Shown in pieces: positions 8,779-18,184 of a stretch of DNA of 64,000 nt. Location of the stretch: contig NZ_OU963893.1 of assembly GCF_918797525.1 (NCBI RefSeq), positions 4,340,001 through 4,404,000 of the forward strand. The letters run 5' to 3'. Under the pieces are notes generated by a model. It was not told the origin of the DNA and did no database searches. It was given only the letters and a program-made list of their open reading frames with translations. This DNA comes from an unidentified bacterial endosymbiont. GTDB lineage: Bacteria > Pseudomonadota > Gammaproteobacteria > Enterobacterales > Enterobacteriaceae. The position numbers and the translations under genes were made by a program. Each line of letters starts with the position of its first letter. Positions within the stretch are counted from its first letter, which is position 1.

Positions 8779-9690
8779 ATGCAAAGAAAACCCACTCTGG
8801 TTGTGGCGCTCGGTGGAAACGCATTGCTCAAACGCGGCGAATCGCTTGAAGCAGAGACCCAGAGGCAAAACATCGCGTTAGCGGCACGTACGATTGCCGG
8901 GCTGACGGAAAAATGGCGCGTGGTGCTGGTGCACGGCAACGGGCCGCAGGTCGGGCTGCTGGCGTTACAAAACAGCGCCTACGACAAGGTCACGCCCTAT
9001 CCGCTCGACATCCTCGGGGCAGAAAGCCAGGGCATGATCGGCTACATGCTCCAGCAGGCGCTGAAAAACAACCTGCCCCAGCGCGAGGTGAGCGTCCTGC
9101 TCACTCAGGTGGAAGTCGATGCTGCCGACCCGGCATTTACCCAACCCACTAAATACATCGGGCCGGTTTACAACGAAGCGCAATCACAAGCTCTGGCGGC
9201 TGAAAAAGGCTGGCGGTTCAGGGCCGACGGCCGCTATTTCCGCCGCGTGGTGCCTTCGCCACAGCCGAAACGGATCATCGAGAGTGATGCTATCACCGCG
9301 CTTATCCAGCGCGATCACCTGGTGATTTGCAACGGCGGCGGCGGGGTGCCGGTGGTGCAGAGCGCCGGTGGTTACTGCGGCATAGAGGCGGTGATCGACA
9401 AAGACCTCTCTGCGGCACTGCTCGCCCGCCAGATAGAAGCCGATGCCCTGCTGATCCTGACCGATGCCGACGCGGTGTACCTCGACTGGGGCAAACCAAC
9501 GCAGCGTCCGCTGGCGCAGGTAACGCCGGCGCTGCTCAAAGATATGCAGTTCGATGCCGGATCGATGGGTCCAAAAGTGGCCGCCTGCCGCGAGTTTGTC
9601 GAAGCCTGCAACGGCATCGCCGGGATCGGCGCGCTGGTAGACGGGGCGGAGATCCTGGCAGGCGATAAAGGCACGTTAATTCGTCAATAA
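8779..9690 (+). CDS. arcC: carbamate kinase
   Basis: A 303-residue amino acid kinase-fold enzyme that transfers phosphate from carbamoyl phosphate to ADP, giving ATP, CO2 and ammonia; it is the energy-yielding step. Motifs: [13 protein letters not shown] (about 9-21), VHGNGPQVG (about 51-59), NGGGGVPV (about 179-186), [10 protein letters not shown] (about 204-213) and [10 protein letters not shown]. An AAGGAG lies upstream of the ATG. It sits between arcA and arcB with short gaps, consistent with one operon. Confidence 0.96.
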   Translation: MQRKPTLVVALGGNALLKRGESLEAETQRQNIALAARTIAGLTEKWRVVLVHGNGPQVGLLALQNSAYDKVTPYPLDILGAESQGMIGYMLQQALKNNLPQREVSVLLTQVEVDAADPAFTQPTKYIGPVYNEAQSQALAAEKGWRFRADGRYFRRVVPSPQPKRIIESDAITALIQRDHLVICNGGGGVPVVQSAGGYCGIEAVIDKDLSAALLARQIEADALLILTDADAVYLDWGKPTQRPLAQVTPALLKDMQFDAGSMGPKVAACREFVEACNGIAGIGALVDGAEILAGDKGTLIRQ

Positions 9691-9716
9691 CGTATTATTT
9701 CAAAAAGGATTTACCC

Positions 9717-10721
9717 ATGACCATCAACCTGAAAAACCGCAACTTCCTCAAACTACTGGACTACACCCCGGCGGAGATCCAGTACCTTATTGACCTCGCC
9801 ATCGCGCTAAAAGCCGCTAAAAAAGCCGGGCGCGAAAAGCAAACGCTGGTCGGTAAAAACATTGCCCTGATTTTTGAAAAAACCTCCACCCGCACCCGCT
9901 GTGCCTTTGAAGTTGGCGCATTTGACCAGGGCGCACAGGTGACTTATCTCGGCCCAAGCGGCTCGCAGATTGGCCATAAGGAGTCGATGAAAGACACCGC
10001 ACGCGTGCTGGGCCGTATGTATGACGGCATTGAATATCGCGGTTACGGCCAGGCGATTGTCGAAGAGCTGGGCGAGTACGCAGGCGTTCCAGTGTGGAAC
10101 GGCCTGACCGACGAGTTCCATCCTACCCAAATTCTCGCCGACCTGATGACCATGCTGGAACATGCGCCGGGCAAAACGCTGCCGGAATTGAGCTTTGCCT
10201 ACCTGGGCGACGCGCGTAACAACATGGGTAACTCGCTGATGGTCGGCGCGGCCAAAATGGGCATGGATATCCGCCTGGTGGCGCCAAAATCCTTCTGGCC
10301 AGAAGCCGCGCTGGTTGAACAGTGCCGTTCCATCGCCAAAGAGACCGGGGCGCGCATTACGCTCACCGACGACGTGGCAGAAGGCGTGCACGGCACGGAT
10401 TTCCTCTACACCGACGTATGGGTCTCTATGGGCGAGCCGAAAGAAGCCTGGGCCGAGCGCGTCAGCCTGATGTGGCCGTACCAAATCAACGCAGAGGTAA
10501 TGAAAGCGACCGGCAATCCGAACGTGAAGTTCATGCACTGCCTGCCCGCGTTCCATAACGAGCACACCAAAGTGGGCCGCGAAATTGAGATGGCCTACGG
10601 TCTGAAAGGGCTGGAAGTAACGGAGGAGGTCTTTGAATCAGCGAACTCAATCGTCTTTGACGAAGCGGAAAACCGCATGCACACCATAAAAGCGGTCATG
10701 GTGGCGACACTCGGCGACTAA
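9717..10721 (+). CDS. arcB: ornithine carbamoyltransferase, catabolic
   Basis: A 334-residue paralogue of ArgI. Motifs [21 protein letters not shown] and [12 protein letters not shown] are intact. In this operon it should work by phosphorolysis of citrulline to ornithine and carbamoyl phosphate, feeding carbamate kinase. No ARG boxes lie directly upstream and the gene follows arcC by 26 bases, so its control should be that of the operon. The catabolic role comes from context; sequence alone would not separate it from the anabolic enzyme. Confidence 0.94.
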   Translation: MTINLKNRNFLKLLDYTPAEIQYLIDLAIALKAAKKAGREKQTLVGKNIALIFEKTSTRTRCAFEVGAFDQGAQVTYLGPSGSQIGHKESMKDTARVLGRMYDGIEYRGYGQAIVEELGEYAGVPVWNGLTDEFHPTQILADLMTMLEHAPGKTLPELSFAYLGDARNNMGNSLMVGAAKMGMDIRLVAPKSFWPEAALVEQCRSIAKETGARITLTDDVAEGVHGTDFLYTDVWVSMGEPKEAWAERVSLMWPYQINAEVMKATGNPNVKFMHCLPAFHNEHTKVGREIEMAYGLKGLEVTEEVFESANSIVFDEAENRMHTIKAVMVATLGD

Positions 10722-10727
10722 ACACCG

Positions 10728-10753
10728 CCCGGTGCGCCACAGGGTGCGCCGGG
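10728..10753 (+). other. intercistronic hairpin between arcB and arcD-like gene
   Basis: CCCGGTGCGCC pairs with GGTGCGCCGGG through an ACAG loop, an 11-bp GC-rich stem with two wobbles. No T tract follows. It may stabilise the upstream arcACB mRNA or reduce read-through into the transporter gene. Confidence 0.55.
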
Positions 10754-10768
10754 TTCAAGGAGAACATC

Positions 10769-12172
10769 ATGGGCAAGTTCAAGTTTCCCTCCGCTTACAC
10801 CATCCTCTTTTTTCTGATAATCATTGTCGCGGCCCTCACCTGGATTGTTCCGGCCGGACAATACCATATGGCAATGAATGAAACGCTCGGTAAAGAGGTT
10901 CCTGTTGCCGGGACATACGCCCACGTGGCGGCGCATCCGCAGGGCGTGGTGTCCATACTGATGGCGCCGATTGCCGGTCTGTACGATCCGGACACCGGCC
11001 AGGCGGGCGCCATTGATGTGTCGCTGTTTGTTTTGATAATCGGCGGTTTTCTTGGGATCGTCACCCGCACCGGGGCGATAGACGCCGGGATCGAGCGTGT
11101 TATGTCACGTTTACGCGGTCGGGAGGAGTGGATGATCCCAATCCTGATGGGATTATTTGCCGCAGGCGGTACCATTTACGGCATGGCTGAAGAGTCGCTG
11201 CCGTTCTATACCTTACTGGTGCCGGTGATGCTGGCCGCCCGTTTCGACCCGGTAGTAGCCGCCTCTACCGTGCTGCTTGGCGCGGGGATCGGTACGCTGG
11301 GTTCCACCATTAACCCGTTCGCCACAGTGATCGCCGCCAATGCGGCGGGGATCCCCTTTACTAACGGGATTATGCTGCGCGTAGCGTTACTGGTTATCGG
11401 TTGGCTGATCTGCGTGGGGTGGGTGATGCGCTATGCCCGCAATGTCCGCCGGGATCCGTCCCGCTCTATCGTGGCGGATAAGCAGGAAGAGAACCAGACA
11501 CATTTCCTCGGCAACAAAAGCGAACAGTGCCTCGAATTTACGCCGGTGCGCAAAATCATTTTGATTATTTTTGCCCTCGCCTTCGCGGTGATGATCTATG
11601 GCGTGGCGGTACTGGGCTGGTGGATGGCGGAAATCTCGGCGGTATTTCTTGCTGCTGCCATTATCGTCGGCCTGATCGCGCGGATGAGCGAAGAGGAGTT
11701 AACCTCAACCTTTATCAACGGCGCGCGCGATTTGCTGGGTGTCGCGCTGATTATCGGCATTGCGCGCGGTATCGTGGTGGTTATGGATAAGGGCATGATT
11801 ACCCACACCATTTTGCATAGCGCCGAGGGGCTGGTTAGCGGGTTATCCACGGTAATCTTTATCAACGTCATGTACTGGCTGGAGGTGGTGTTGTCGTTTC
11901 TTGTACCTTCTTCATCCGGCCTGGCCGTTCTGACGATGCCGATCATGGCACCGCTTGCAGATTTCGCTAACGTCAACCGCGACCTGGTGGTTACCGCGTA
12001 TCAGTCGGCTTCCGGCATTGTTAACCTGGTCACTCCCACTTCTGCCGTCGTGATGGGCGGGCTGGCTATCGCCCGCGTGCCTTACGTGCGTTATCTGAAA
12101 TGGGTGGCGCCGCTGCTGGGAATGTTGACCGTGTTGATTATGGCGGCGTTGAGCCTGGGAGCGTTGTTGTGA
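10769..12172 (+). CDS. YfcC/ArcD-type arginine-ornithine transporter
   Basis: A 467-residue polytopic membrane protein with roughly 11-13 hydrophobic segments, of the YfcC / C4-dicarboxylate carrier-like superfamily that replaces classical ArcD in many arginine deiminase operons. Recognisable parts are the N-terminal ILTWIVPAGQY-like segment (near residues 25-33), YGMAEESLPFY (about 138-148), GAGIGTLGSTINPF (about 171-184) and a second inverted half with VVLSFLVPSSSGLAV and VNLVTPTSAVVMGG. CAAGGAG precedes the ATG. Its place as the last gene of arcACB argues for arginine import against ornithine export. The substrate is inferred from context. Confidence 0.85.
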   Translation: MGKFKFPSAYTILFFLIIIVAALTWIVPAGQYHMAMNETLGKEVPVAGTYAHVAAHPQGVVSILMAPIAGLYDPDTGQAGAIDVSLFVLIIGGFLGIVTRTGAIDAGIERVMSRLRGREEWMIPILMGLFAAGGTIYGMAEESLPFYTLLVPVMLAARFDPVVAASTVLLGAGIGTLGSTINPFATVIAANAAGIPFTNGIMLRVALLVIGWLICVGWVMRYARNVRRDPSRSIVADKQEENQTHFLGNKSEQCLEFTPVRKIILIIFALAFAVMIYGVAVLGWWMAEISAVFLAAAIIVGLIARMSEEELTSTFINGARDLLGVALIIGIARGIVVVMDKGMITHTILHSAEGLVSGLSTVIFINVMYWLEVVLSFLVPSSSGLAVLTMPIMAPLADFANVNRDLVVTAYQSASGIVNLVTPTSAVVMGGLAIARVPYVRYLKWVAPLLGMLTVLIMAALSLGALL

Positions 12173-12188
12173 ATATTTGAAGTTGCAG

Positions 12189-12210
12189 GCCCGGTCCGCC
12201 GGGCATTTTT
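12189..12210 (+). terminator. terminator of the arc operon
   Basis: GCCCGG-TCCG-CCGGGC followed by ATTTTT forms a compact intrinsic terminator 17 bases after the transporter stop. The ArgR paralogue downstream may therefore depend on read-through or its own promoter. Confidence 0.75.
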
Positions 12211-12234
12211 CAGCCACTTATATGGGAAATTGTT

Positions 12235-12714
12235 ATGACGGAATATGGTGAGTACTCGCCAAAAGAACAGCTGCAGCTAACGGTCTGCCAGCGTCTGATC
12301 GCGGAAAGGAGCTATCTCTCCCAGGAGGAAATCCGCCGTGACCTGCAGGAGCATGGATTTGAAACCATCAGCCAGTCTACCGTTTCGCGTCTGCTCAAAT
12401 TGCTCGGAGTCATAAAAATTCGAAATGCCAAAGGGCTAAAGATTTATTCGCTGAATCCGCAACTGCGCCCCGCTCCCGACGCCGCGCGTACCGTTTCCGA
12501 AATGGTGGTCAGCGTGGAGCATAATAGCGAATTTATCCTTATCCATACCGTTGCCGGATATGGCCGCGCGGTGGCGCGAATTCTGGATTATCACCAGTTG
12601 CCGGAAATTTTAGGCGTGGTGGCCGGAAGCAGTATCGTCTGGGTTGCGCCCCGGGTCGTGACGCGAACCGCGCTGGTGCATAAACAAATTAATTATTTAC
12701 TCAGAACGAATTAA
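12235..12714 (+). CDS. ArgR-family regulator of the arginine deiminase cluster
   Basis: A 159-residue ArgR paralogue. The N-terminal winged helix (about 12-75) has QSTVSRLLKLLG and IRNAKG, matching the DNA-reading part of ArgR. The C-terminal oligomerisation domain (about 86-155) is present, but where E. coli ArgR has ILGTIAGDDT this protein has ILGVVAGSSI: the two aspartates that bind arginine are Ser132-Ser133. It may therefore not sense arginine by itself, may use another ligand, or may act in mixed hexamers with the housekeeping ArgR, as proposed for paired ArgR proteins in lactic acid bacteria. It follows the arc operon and probably controls it. No arc-specific gene symbol is assigned. 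Confidence 0.9.
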   Translation: MTEYGEYSPKEQLQLTVCQRLIAERSYLSQEEIRRDLQEHGFETISQSTVSRLLKLLGVIKIRNAKGLKIYSLNPQLRPAPDAARTVSEMVVSVEHNSEFILIHTVAGYGRAVARILDYHQLPEILGVVAGSSIVWVAPRVVTRTALVHKQINYLLRTN

Positions 12715-12761
12715 TATTCATAAAGAACCGTTTGCTTTGAGTAAAGTGTGCATTAAAACGC

Positions 12762-12789
12762 TTGATCGGATAACCGGGGTGGGTATAAT
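12762..12789 (+). promoter_or_regulatory. pyrLBI promoter
   Basis: TTGATC (12762-12767), a 16-bp spacer and TATAAT (12784-12789). The initially transcribed region is followed by the leader peptide gene at 12815, as in E. coli pyrBI. Confidence 0.8.
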
Positions 12790-12814
12790 GCCCGACAATT
12801 TGCCGGGAGGAAGC

Positions 12815-12919
12815 ATGGTCAAGCGTGTACGACATGACGTTTTACCGCGTCTGAAATCAGACGCTGACCTGCCGTTTTTCTTCCCGTTGATAACCCTATT
12901 CCCAGAGCCCCTCATTTGA
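12815..12919 (+). CDS. pyrL: pyrBI operon leader peptide
   Basis: A 34-codon leader peptide starting [17 protein letters not shown], closely similar to E. coli PyrL. GGGAGG lies 5 bases upstream. The DNA contains T-rich pause tracts (the Phe-Phe-Phe run at about residues 21-23). Its stop codon falls inside the attenuator stem. When UTP is scarce RNA polymerase pauses, the ribosome catches up, covers the hairpin and lets transcription continue into pyrB. Confidence 0.95.
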   Translation: MVKRVRHDVLPRLKSDADLPFFFPLITLFPEPLI

Positions 12920-12932
12920 GGGGCTTTTTTTT
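12907..12932 (+). terminator. pyrBI attenuator
   Basis: GCCCCTC-ATTT-GAGGGGC followed by eight T residues is a strong intrinsic terminator. It overlaps the last codons and stop of pyrL and lies 21 bases before pyrB, as needed for UTP-sensitive attenuation. Confidence 0.95.
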
Positions 12933-12953
12933 GCCCGGCGTCAGGAGATAAAC

Positions 12954-13886
12954 ATGAATCCGCTTTATCAAAAACACATCATTTCCATAAACGACCTCAG
13001 CCGCGAAGAGCTGGAACGGGTTCTGGATACCGCGGCAAAACTGAAGGCCAATCCGCAACCGGAGCTGCTCAAGCACAAGGTGATTGCGAGCTGCTTCTTC
13101 GAAGCCTCGACCCGTACCCGCCTCTCCTTTGAAACCGCCATGCATCGCCTGGGCGCCAGCGTGGTGGGCTTCTCAGACAGCAGTAATACGTCGCTGGGCA
13201 AAAAAGGGGAAACGCTGGCGGATACCCTTTCGGTTATCAGCACCTACGTGGATGCAATAGTGATGCGTCACCCCCAGGAGGGCGCCGCGCGTCTGGCGAC
13301 CGAGTTTTCCGGCGGTATTCCGGTGCTAAATGCCGGCGACGGCGCAAACCAGCATCCGACCCAGACTCTGCTGGATCTCTTCACCATTCAGGAGACGCAG
13401 GGCACGCTTGAGAACCTCAACATCGCCATGGTAGGTGACCTGAAGTATGGCCGCACCGTCCACTCGCTGACCCAGGCGCTGGCGAAATTTAACGGCAACC
13501 GCTTCTTCTTCATCGCCCCGGACGCGCTGGCGATGCCGCAGTACATCCTCGACATGCTGGATGAGAAAGGCATTCAGTGGAGCCTGCACGCCAGTATCGA
13601 AGAGGTGGTGAGCAACGTGGATATTCTGTATATGACCCGCGTTCAGAAAGAGCGTCTGGATCCGTCCGAATACGCTAACGTGAAGGCCCAGTTTATATTG
13701 CGCGCCAGCGATCTCGACGGTGCGCGCGGCAACATGAAGGTGCTGCACCCGCTGCCGCGTATCGATGAAATCCATACCGACGTAGATAAAACGCCGCACG
13801 CCTGGTACTTCCAGCAGGCCGGAAATGGCATCTTTGCTCGCCAGGCGTTACTGGCTTTGGTTCTGAATCGCGAATTGGCTCTGTAA
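12954..13886 (+). CDS. pyrB: aspartate carbamoyltransferase catalytic subunit
   Basis: A 310-residue enzyme that condenses carbamoyl phosphate and aspartate in the first committed step of pyrimidine synthesis. Active-site residues are all visible: Ser52-Thr53-Arg54-Thr55-Arg56, Ser80 and Lys84 of the 80s loop, Arg105, His134 and the HPLPRIDEI loop (about 265-273). It forms the (C3)2(R2)3 holoenzyme with PyrI, whose gene follows 12 bases downstream. Confidence 0.98.
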   Translation: MNPLYQKHIISINDLSREELERVLDTAAKLKANPQPELLKHKVIASCFFEASTRTRLSFETAMHRLGASVVGFSDSSNTSLGKKGETLADTLSVISTYVDAIVMRHPQEGAARLATEFSGGIPVLNAGDGANQHPTQTLLDLFTIQETQGTLENLNIAMVGDLKYGRTVHSLTQALAKFNGNRFFFIAPDALAMPQYILDMLDEKGIQWSLHASIEEVVSNVDILYMTRVQKERLDPSEYANVKAQFILRASDLDGARGNMKVLHPLPRIDEIHTDVDKTPHAWYFQQAGNGIFARQALLALVLNRELAL

Positions 13887-13898
13887 GGGGAAATGACC

Positions 13899-14360
13899 AT
13901 GACACACGATAACAAACTCCAGGTTGAAGCCATTAAACGTGGCACCGTGATTGACCACATCCCTGCGCAGGTGGGCTTTAAGCTGCTGACGCTGTTCAAG
14001 CTGACCGAGACCGACCAGCGCATCACCATTGGCCTCAACCTGCCATCGGCCGAGATGGGCCGCAAAGATCTGATCAAAATCGAGAACACCTTCCTGACTG
14101 ACGAGCAGGTTAACCAGCTGTCGCTGTACGCGCCGGACGCCACCGTTAACCGCATCGACGAGTATGACGTAGTGGGTAAATCGCGTCCGAATCTGCCGGA
14201 ACGTATCGACAGCGTGCTGGTCTGCCCGAACAGCAACTGTATCAGCCATGCCGAGCCGGTTTCTTCCAGCTTTGCAGTGAAAAAACGCGCCAATGATATC
14301 GCGCTCAAATGTAAATACTGTGAAAAGGAGTTTTCTCATTATGTGGTGCTGGCCAACTAA
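13899..14360 (+). CDS. pyrI: aspartate carbamoyltransferase regulatory subunit
   Basis: A 153-residue regulatory chain with the N-terminal allosteric domain (CTP, UTP and ATP) and a C-terminal zinc domain whose four cysteines appear in LVCPNSNC and LKCKYCEK. The start at 13899 is chosen because AAGGGG ends 8 bases before it and it gives the E. coli length; an in-frame ATG at 13893 is only 2 bases from that ribosome site. It gives feedback inhibition to PyrB. Confidence 0.98.
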   Translation: MTHDNKLQVEAIKRGTVIDHIPAQVGFKLLTLFKLTETDQRITIGLNLPSAEMGRKDLIKIENTFLTDEQVNQLSLYAPDATVNRIDEYDVVGKSRPNLPERIDSVLVCPNSNCISHAEPVSSSFAVKKRANDIALKCKYCEKEFSHYVVLAN

Positions 14361-14366
14361 TTGAGG

Positions 14367-14394
14367 TTGGTAATGAAATCCCGGCTGTTATAAT
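14367..14394 (+). promoter_or_regulatory. ridA promoter
   Basis: TTGGTA (14367-14372), 16-bp spacer, TATAAT (14389-14394). The -10 element sits in the loop of a CCCGGC...GCCGGG inverted repeat, which may also weaken read-through from pyrI. Confidence 0.65.
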
Positions 14395-14433
14395 GGCCGG
14401 GAACATTCTTAACGCTGTTATTCTGGAGAAAAC

Positions 14434-14820
14434 ATGAGCAAAGTACTCGCGACGGAAAATGCACCAGCCGCTATCGGTCCCTACGTTCAGGGCGTTGATC
14501 TGGGCAGCATGATCATCACGTCAGGTCAGATCCCGGTAAACCCGAAAACCGGCACCGTGCCGGAAGACGTGGCGGCTCAGGCGCGCCAGTCGCTGGAAAA
14601 CGTGCAGGCTATTGTGGAATCCGCTGGCCTGAAAGTAGGCGACATCGTGAAAACAACCGTTTTCGTGAAAGATCTGAACGATTTTGCGACCGTCAACGCC
14701 ACTTATGAAGCCTTCTTCAACGAGCACAACGCGACTTTCCCGGCGCGCTCTTGCGTGGAAGTCGCGCGTCTGCCAAAAGACGTGAAAATTGAAATCGAAG
14801 CGATTGCGGTTCGTCGCTAA
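14434..14820 (+). CDS. ridA: 2-iminobutanoate/2-iminopropanoate deaminase RidA
   Basis: A 128-residue YjgF/YER057c/UK114 family protein that hydrolyses reactive enamines and imines such as 2-aminoacrylate made by PLP dehydratases. The trimer active-site residue Arg105 is present in FPARSCVEVARLP, with the C-terminal EIEAIAV strand. GGAGA precedes the ATG. In enterobacteria it follows pyrBI; it also protects against by-products of PLP lyases such as the one encoded near 35 kb. Confidence 0.97.
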   Translation: MSKVLATENAPAAIGPYVQGVDLGSMIITSGQIPVNPKTGTVPEDVAAQARQSLENVQAIVESAGLKVGDIVKTTVFVKDLNDFATVNATYEAFFNEHNATFPARSCVEVARLPKDVKIEIEAIAVRR

Positions 14821-14837
14821 TCCGCTTTCAAGTTAAC

Positions 14838-14860
14838 AAGGCAGCCCGGCTGCCTTTTTG
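14838..14860 (+). terminator. ridA terminator
   Basis: GGCAGC-CCG-GCTGCC followed by TTTTT, 20 bases after the ridA stop. Confidence 0.9.
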
Positions 14861-14868
14861 GTTGTCCG

Positions 14869-15084
14869 CTACAGATTTCGCGTCGCTCTGAGCAGCGGAT
14901 ACACCGCCGCAATCACCACCTCATTCTGAACTTTCGCCGCGTTATCCAGCGCTTTTTGAATCAAGGCGATCTCTTTATCGTCCGGAGCGACAAAGGCGGA
15001 CGCGCCGAGCAGAAGCCCGGCGCTTAGGAGGCTTAACGTAACAAGAATGTTCCTTATTTGACGGGCCGAAAATAAGCAAAACAT
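14869..15084 (-). CDS. small exported or membrane protein, hypothetical
   Basis: A 71-residue reading frame with a hydrophobic stretch at about residues 13-32, shaped like a signal peptide ending near GASA, then a charged helical segment rich in Lys, Asp and Gln. I do not recognise it. The ribosome site is weak and the start uncertain. It is placed between ridA and mgtA on the minus strand, downstream of mgtA, where E. coli K-12 has no gene. The coding case rests on the signal-like N-terminus and lack of a competing frame. Confidence 0.45.
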   Translation of the reverse strand: MFCLFSARQIRNILVTLSLLSAGLLLGASAFVAPDDKEIALIQKALDNAAKVQNEVVIAAVYPLLRATRNL

Positions 15085-15155
15085 TCTGTTAACATTCGCT
15101 CAATTTGTTGTCAAGCAGATGGCATGACGGCGAACACAGGTTGTTGAATTTGAGC

Positions 15156-15193
15156 GAAAAACCAGATCCCTCACCCTCCCCAGAGGGGTGAGG
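15156..15193 (-). terminator. probable mgtA terminator
   Basis: On the minus strand CCTCACCC pairs with GGGTGAGG across a 9-base loop; a TTTTT run follows after a 7-base gap. The gap makes it weaker than a classic terminator, but it lies 12 bases after the mgtA stop. Confidence 0.5.
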
Positions 15194-15204
15194 ATTTGTC
15201 ATTA

Positions 15205-17913
15205 TCACTGCCACCCATACCGGCGTGCATAGAACCCTTTCACTTTTTGCGTCAGCACCATGTAGCCCACGAGGATCGCTACCAGCCACGGGAAGTAGCT
15301 CAGCGGCAGTGCCTGCAACTGCAGGTAGCTGGCCAGCGGCGAGAACGGCAGCGCGATACCCAGCGCCATCACAATCCCGGTCATGATAATCAGCGGCCAC
15401 GCGGCACGGCTCTGAATAAACGGAATACGACGGGTGCGGATCATGTGCACAATCAACGTTTGCGACAGCAGCCCGACCACGAACCAGCCGGACTGGAACA
15501 GCGTCTGGTGCTCCGGCGTGTTGGCGTGGAATACAAACCACATCAGGCAAAAGGTCAGAATGTCAAAAATGGAGCTGATTGGGCCAAAGAACAGCATAAA
15601 ACGCCCGAGATCGGACGGGTTCCAGCGCTGCGGCTTCTGGATCTGCTCATCATCCACGTTATCAAACGGGATCGCCACCTGAGAGATATCGTACATCAGA
15701 TTCTGGATCAACAGATGCAGCGGCAGCATCGGCAGGAACGGCAGGAACGCGCTCGCCACCAGCACGCTGAAGACGTTACCGAAGTTGGAGCTGGCGGTCA
15801 TTTTGATGTACTTCAGCATGTTGGCGAAGGTACGGCGTCCTTCGATCACGCCCTCCTCCAGCACCATCAGGCTTTTTTCCAGCAGGATAATATCCGCCGC
15901 TTCCCGGGCGATATCCACCGCGCCGTCAACGGAGATGCCAATATCCGCCGCACGCAGCGCGGGCGCATCGTTGATGCCGTCCCCCATAAAGCCAACCACG
16001 TGCCCTTCGCGACGCAGTAAGGTGACGATACGTTCTTTATGCATCGGCGTCAGGCGGGCAAACAGCGTGGTGTGCAGCGCCAGTTTCGCCAGTTCGTCAT
16101 CAAAGAGGTGCTCTATGTCGCTCCCCACCACCACGTTTCCCGCGTCCAGCCCTACTTCGTGGCACACTTTGGCCGCCACCAGCTCGCTGTCGCCGGTGAG
16201 GATTTTGACGGTGATTCCGCTCGCCTTCAGTGCTTTCAACGCGGGTGCGGTGGTCTCTTTCGGCGGATCGAGGAATTCGATGTAACCTTCGAGAATTAAA
16301 TCGCATTCATCAATACGCTGATAATCTCCGGCGCGTGCCGGCAGAGGTTTACTGGCGACCGCCACCACGCGTAGCCCCTGACGGTTCAGGTTATCAGTGA
16401 CGCGTTTGATGCGGCGCAGCATAGCGTCATCCAGCGGCACGATACTCCCGTTGTAACGCGCATGGGTCGAGACATTGAGGATCTCCTGCAGCGCCCCTTT
16501 GCAGATCAACTGATGCACATCGGGTTGTTCGCTCACCACCACCGACATGCGACGGCGTTCAAAATCGAACGGAATTTCATCCACTTTTTGCCAGCGGCCA
16601 GAGAGAGTGTGGGCGGACTCTTCATCTACCCCTTCCAGCACGGCGACGTCGAGCAGGTTTTTCAGCCCGGTCTGGTAGTGGCTGTTAAGCCAGGCGGTGT
16701 GCAACACGCGCTCGCTGGTTTTTCCGGCGATATCGGTGTGGTTCTCCAGTACAATTTTATCCTGGGTCAGGGTGCCGGTTTTATCGGTACAGAGGATATC
16801 CATCGCGCCAAAGTTCTGAATAGCGTCGAGGTGTTTGACGATCACTTTCTGTTTTGACAGCTTGACCGCCCCGCGTGCCAGCGTGGAGGTGACAATCATC
16901 GGCAGCATTTCCGGCGTTAAGCCAACGGCCACGGAGAGCGCGAACAGCGCCGCTTCCCACCAGTCGCCTTTGGTATAGCCATTGATCAGCAGCACAATCG
17001 GCGTCATCACCATCATAAAGCGGATCAGCAGCATGCTGACGCGGCCAATGCCTTTCTGGAACGCATTCGGCTCGCTTTCCTGCCCGGTCACGCGTCCGGC
17101 AAGCTGCCCAAACCAGGTATTGCCCCCGGTGGCGATGACGATGGCCTGCGCCGTGCCGCTCACCACCGTGGTGCCCATAAAACACAAAGTATCGCACTCA
17201 AGCGGGTTCATCTGCTGTGGATTACGGCTGCGCGCCACTTTTTCGACCGGCAGCGATTCCCCGGTCAGCGAAGCCTGCGCGACAAACAGATCGCGTGCCT
17301 GAATAATGCGAAGATCCGCCGGGATCATATCCCCGGCGGCAAGCTTAACCAGATCGCCCGGCACCAGCTGGTCGATGGGCAGTTCAACCCAGGCATTTGC
17401 ACCGAGATCGTTAATCACCCGGGAGACGGTCGCCGTATTGCTGACCATCGCCTTCAGGGCATCCGCCGCTTTGGTTGAGCGTGCTTCCTGGATAAAATTC
17501 AGCAGCGTGGAGATCCCCACCATCAGGGCAATCACCCCTGCGGCAAACAGATCTTCGGTGGCATAGGAGATAACGCCGAGCACGGTCAACAGCAGGTTGA
17601 ACGGGTTGCGGTAGCAGTGCCACAGGTGCACCCACCATGGCGACGGCTTTTGCGCCGGAATGTGGTTATCGCCATGCAGTAAGCGAATTTTTTCCACTTC
17701 CCTGGCGTTCAGCCCTTCCGGATGCCCACCGAAAGCGCGCCAGACTTCGTTTTCATCCATCGCCGCCACGTTCAGGCAGCGTTCGGCCAGGGATGACGGA
17801 ATGGCTGCGCCCGTCACATTTTTGGCGTTGGGCAGCGGGTCGCGCTCAAACAGGCGACGAGGAAGATGGCGGCTGAGCAGCATTTGCAGCTGCCGGGTGA
17901 TATTTTTTAGCAT
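15205..17913 (-). CDS. mgtA: P-type Mg2+ importer MgtA
   Basis: A 902-residue P3-type ATPase that imports Mg2+ across the inner membrane when Mg2+ is scarce. Visible motifs: SLTGES in the actuator domain (about 217-222), phosphorylation site CTDKTGT (about 377-383), nucleotide-binding KGALQEIL, the hinge VGFMGDGINDAPAL (about 650-663) and around ten membrane segments. The start at 17913 is chosen because GGGGGA then has a 6-base spacing; an ATG at 17919 touches that site. A long regulated leader with MgtL and a PhoP box precedes it. It differs from MgtB by the leader and the neighbouring trehalose genes, the standard mgtA context. Confidence 0.97.
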   Translation of the reverse strand: MLKNITRQLQMLLSRHLPRRLFERDPLPNAKNVTGAAIPSSLAERCLNVAAMDENEVWRAFGGHPEGLNAREVEKIRLLHGDNHIPAQKPSPWWVHLWHCYRNPFNLLLTVLGVISYATEDLFAAGVIALMVGISTLLNFIQEARSTKAADALKAMVSNTATVSRVINDLGANAWVELPIDQLVPGDLVKLAAGDMIPADLRIIQARDLFVAQASLTGESLPVEKVARSRNPQQMNPLECDTLCFMGTTVVSGTAQAIVIATGGNTWFGQLAGRVTGQESEPNAFQKGIGRVSMLLIRFMMVMTPIVLLINGYTKGDWWEAALFALSVAVGLTPEMLPMIVTSTLARGAVKLSKQKVIVKHLDAIQNFGAMDILCTDKTGTLTQDKIVLENHTDIAGKTSERVLHTAWLNSHYQTGLKNLLDVAVLEGVDEESAHTLSGRWQKVDEIPFDFERRRMSVVVSEQPDVHQLICKGALQEILNVSTHARYNGSIVPLDDAMLRRIKRVTDNLNRQGLRVVAVASKPLPARAGDYQRIDECDLILEGYIEFLDPPKETTAPALKALKASGITVKILTGDSELVAAKVCHEVGLDAGNVVVGSDIEHLFDDELAKLALHTTLFARLTPMHKERIVTLLRREGHVVGFMGDGINDAPALRAADIGISVDGAVDIAREAADIILLEKSLMVLEEGVIEGRRTFANMLKYIKMTASSNFGNVFSVLVASAFLPFLPMLPLHLLIQNLMYDISQVAIPFDNVDDEQIQKPQRWNPSDLGRFMLFFGPISSIFDILTFCLMWFVFHANTPEHQTLFQSGWFVVGLLSQTLIVHMIRTRRIPFIQSRAAWPLIIMTGIVMALGIALPFSPLASYLQLQALPLSYFPWLVAILVGYMVLTQKVKGFYARRYGWQ

Positions 17914-18178
17914 AGTCATTCCCCCGCATCCGCACAGCGGATGCAGAATTTCTGCAGGCGTGGCAGCGCCTTACCTGGCAGGTACTTAATGTTTCAAGCA
18001 GGAACGTCAGAACGCTACTGCCTCACGCCGGTGAGACAGCAAAAGGCTGGCTTACCGGAAAGAACGTGCTCTCTTGTTCAGAAGAGGTGTGGGATCGGGA
18101 TCCATAAAGCCTCCGGTAAGTTAAAGTGGGTGTCGCCGCGCAGTATACGGATTTTAGCGTACCCTTTATGGCGCTTCG
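17914..18178 (-). ncRNA. mgtA 5' leader, Mg2+/proline-sensing riboswitch region
   Basis: From the predicted start near 18178 to the mgtA ATG is about 265 nt, the same as the leader known in Salmonella and E. coli. It contains the proline-rich MgtL peptide gene and several GC-rich inverted repeats (for example CACGCCGGTGAG around 18024-18036). In the known system, low Mg2+ or slow translation of MgtL prolines exposes the elongation-permissive fold, while high Mg2+ gives Rho-dependent termination. Confidence 0.85.
18052..18105 (-). CDS. mgtL: MgtL leader peptide
   Basis: A 17-codon peptide, MDPDPTPLLNKRARSFR, aligns with E. coli MgtL (same DPDPTPL core, same length, same terminal FR). GGAGG is located 5 bases before the ATG. 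The three prolines couple translation speed to mgtA transcription. Confidence 0.93.
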   Translation of the reverse strand: MDPDPTPLLNKRARSFR

Positions 18179-18184
18179 GGCGGT

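Noticed and set aside
15089..15550. 153-codon minus-strand frame at the end of mgtA
   Set aside because: It is a shifted-frame shadow of the mgtA C-terminal coding region.
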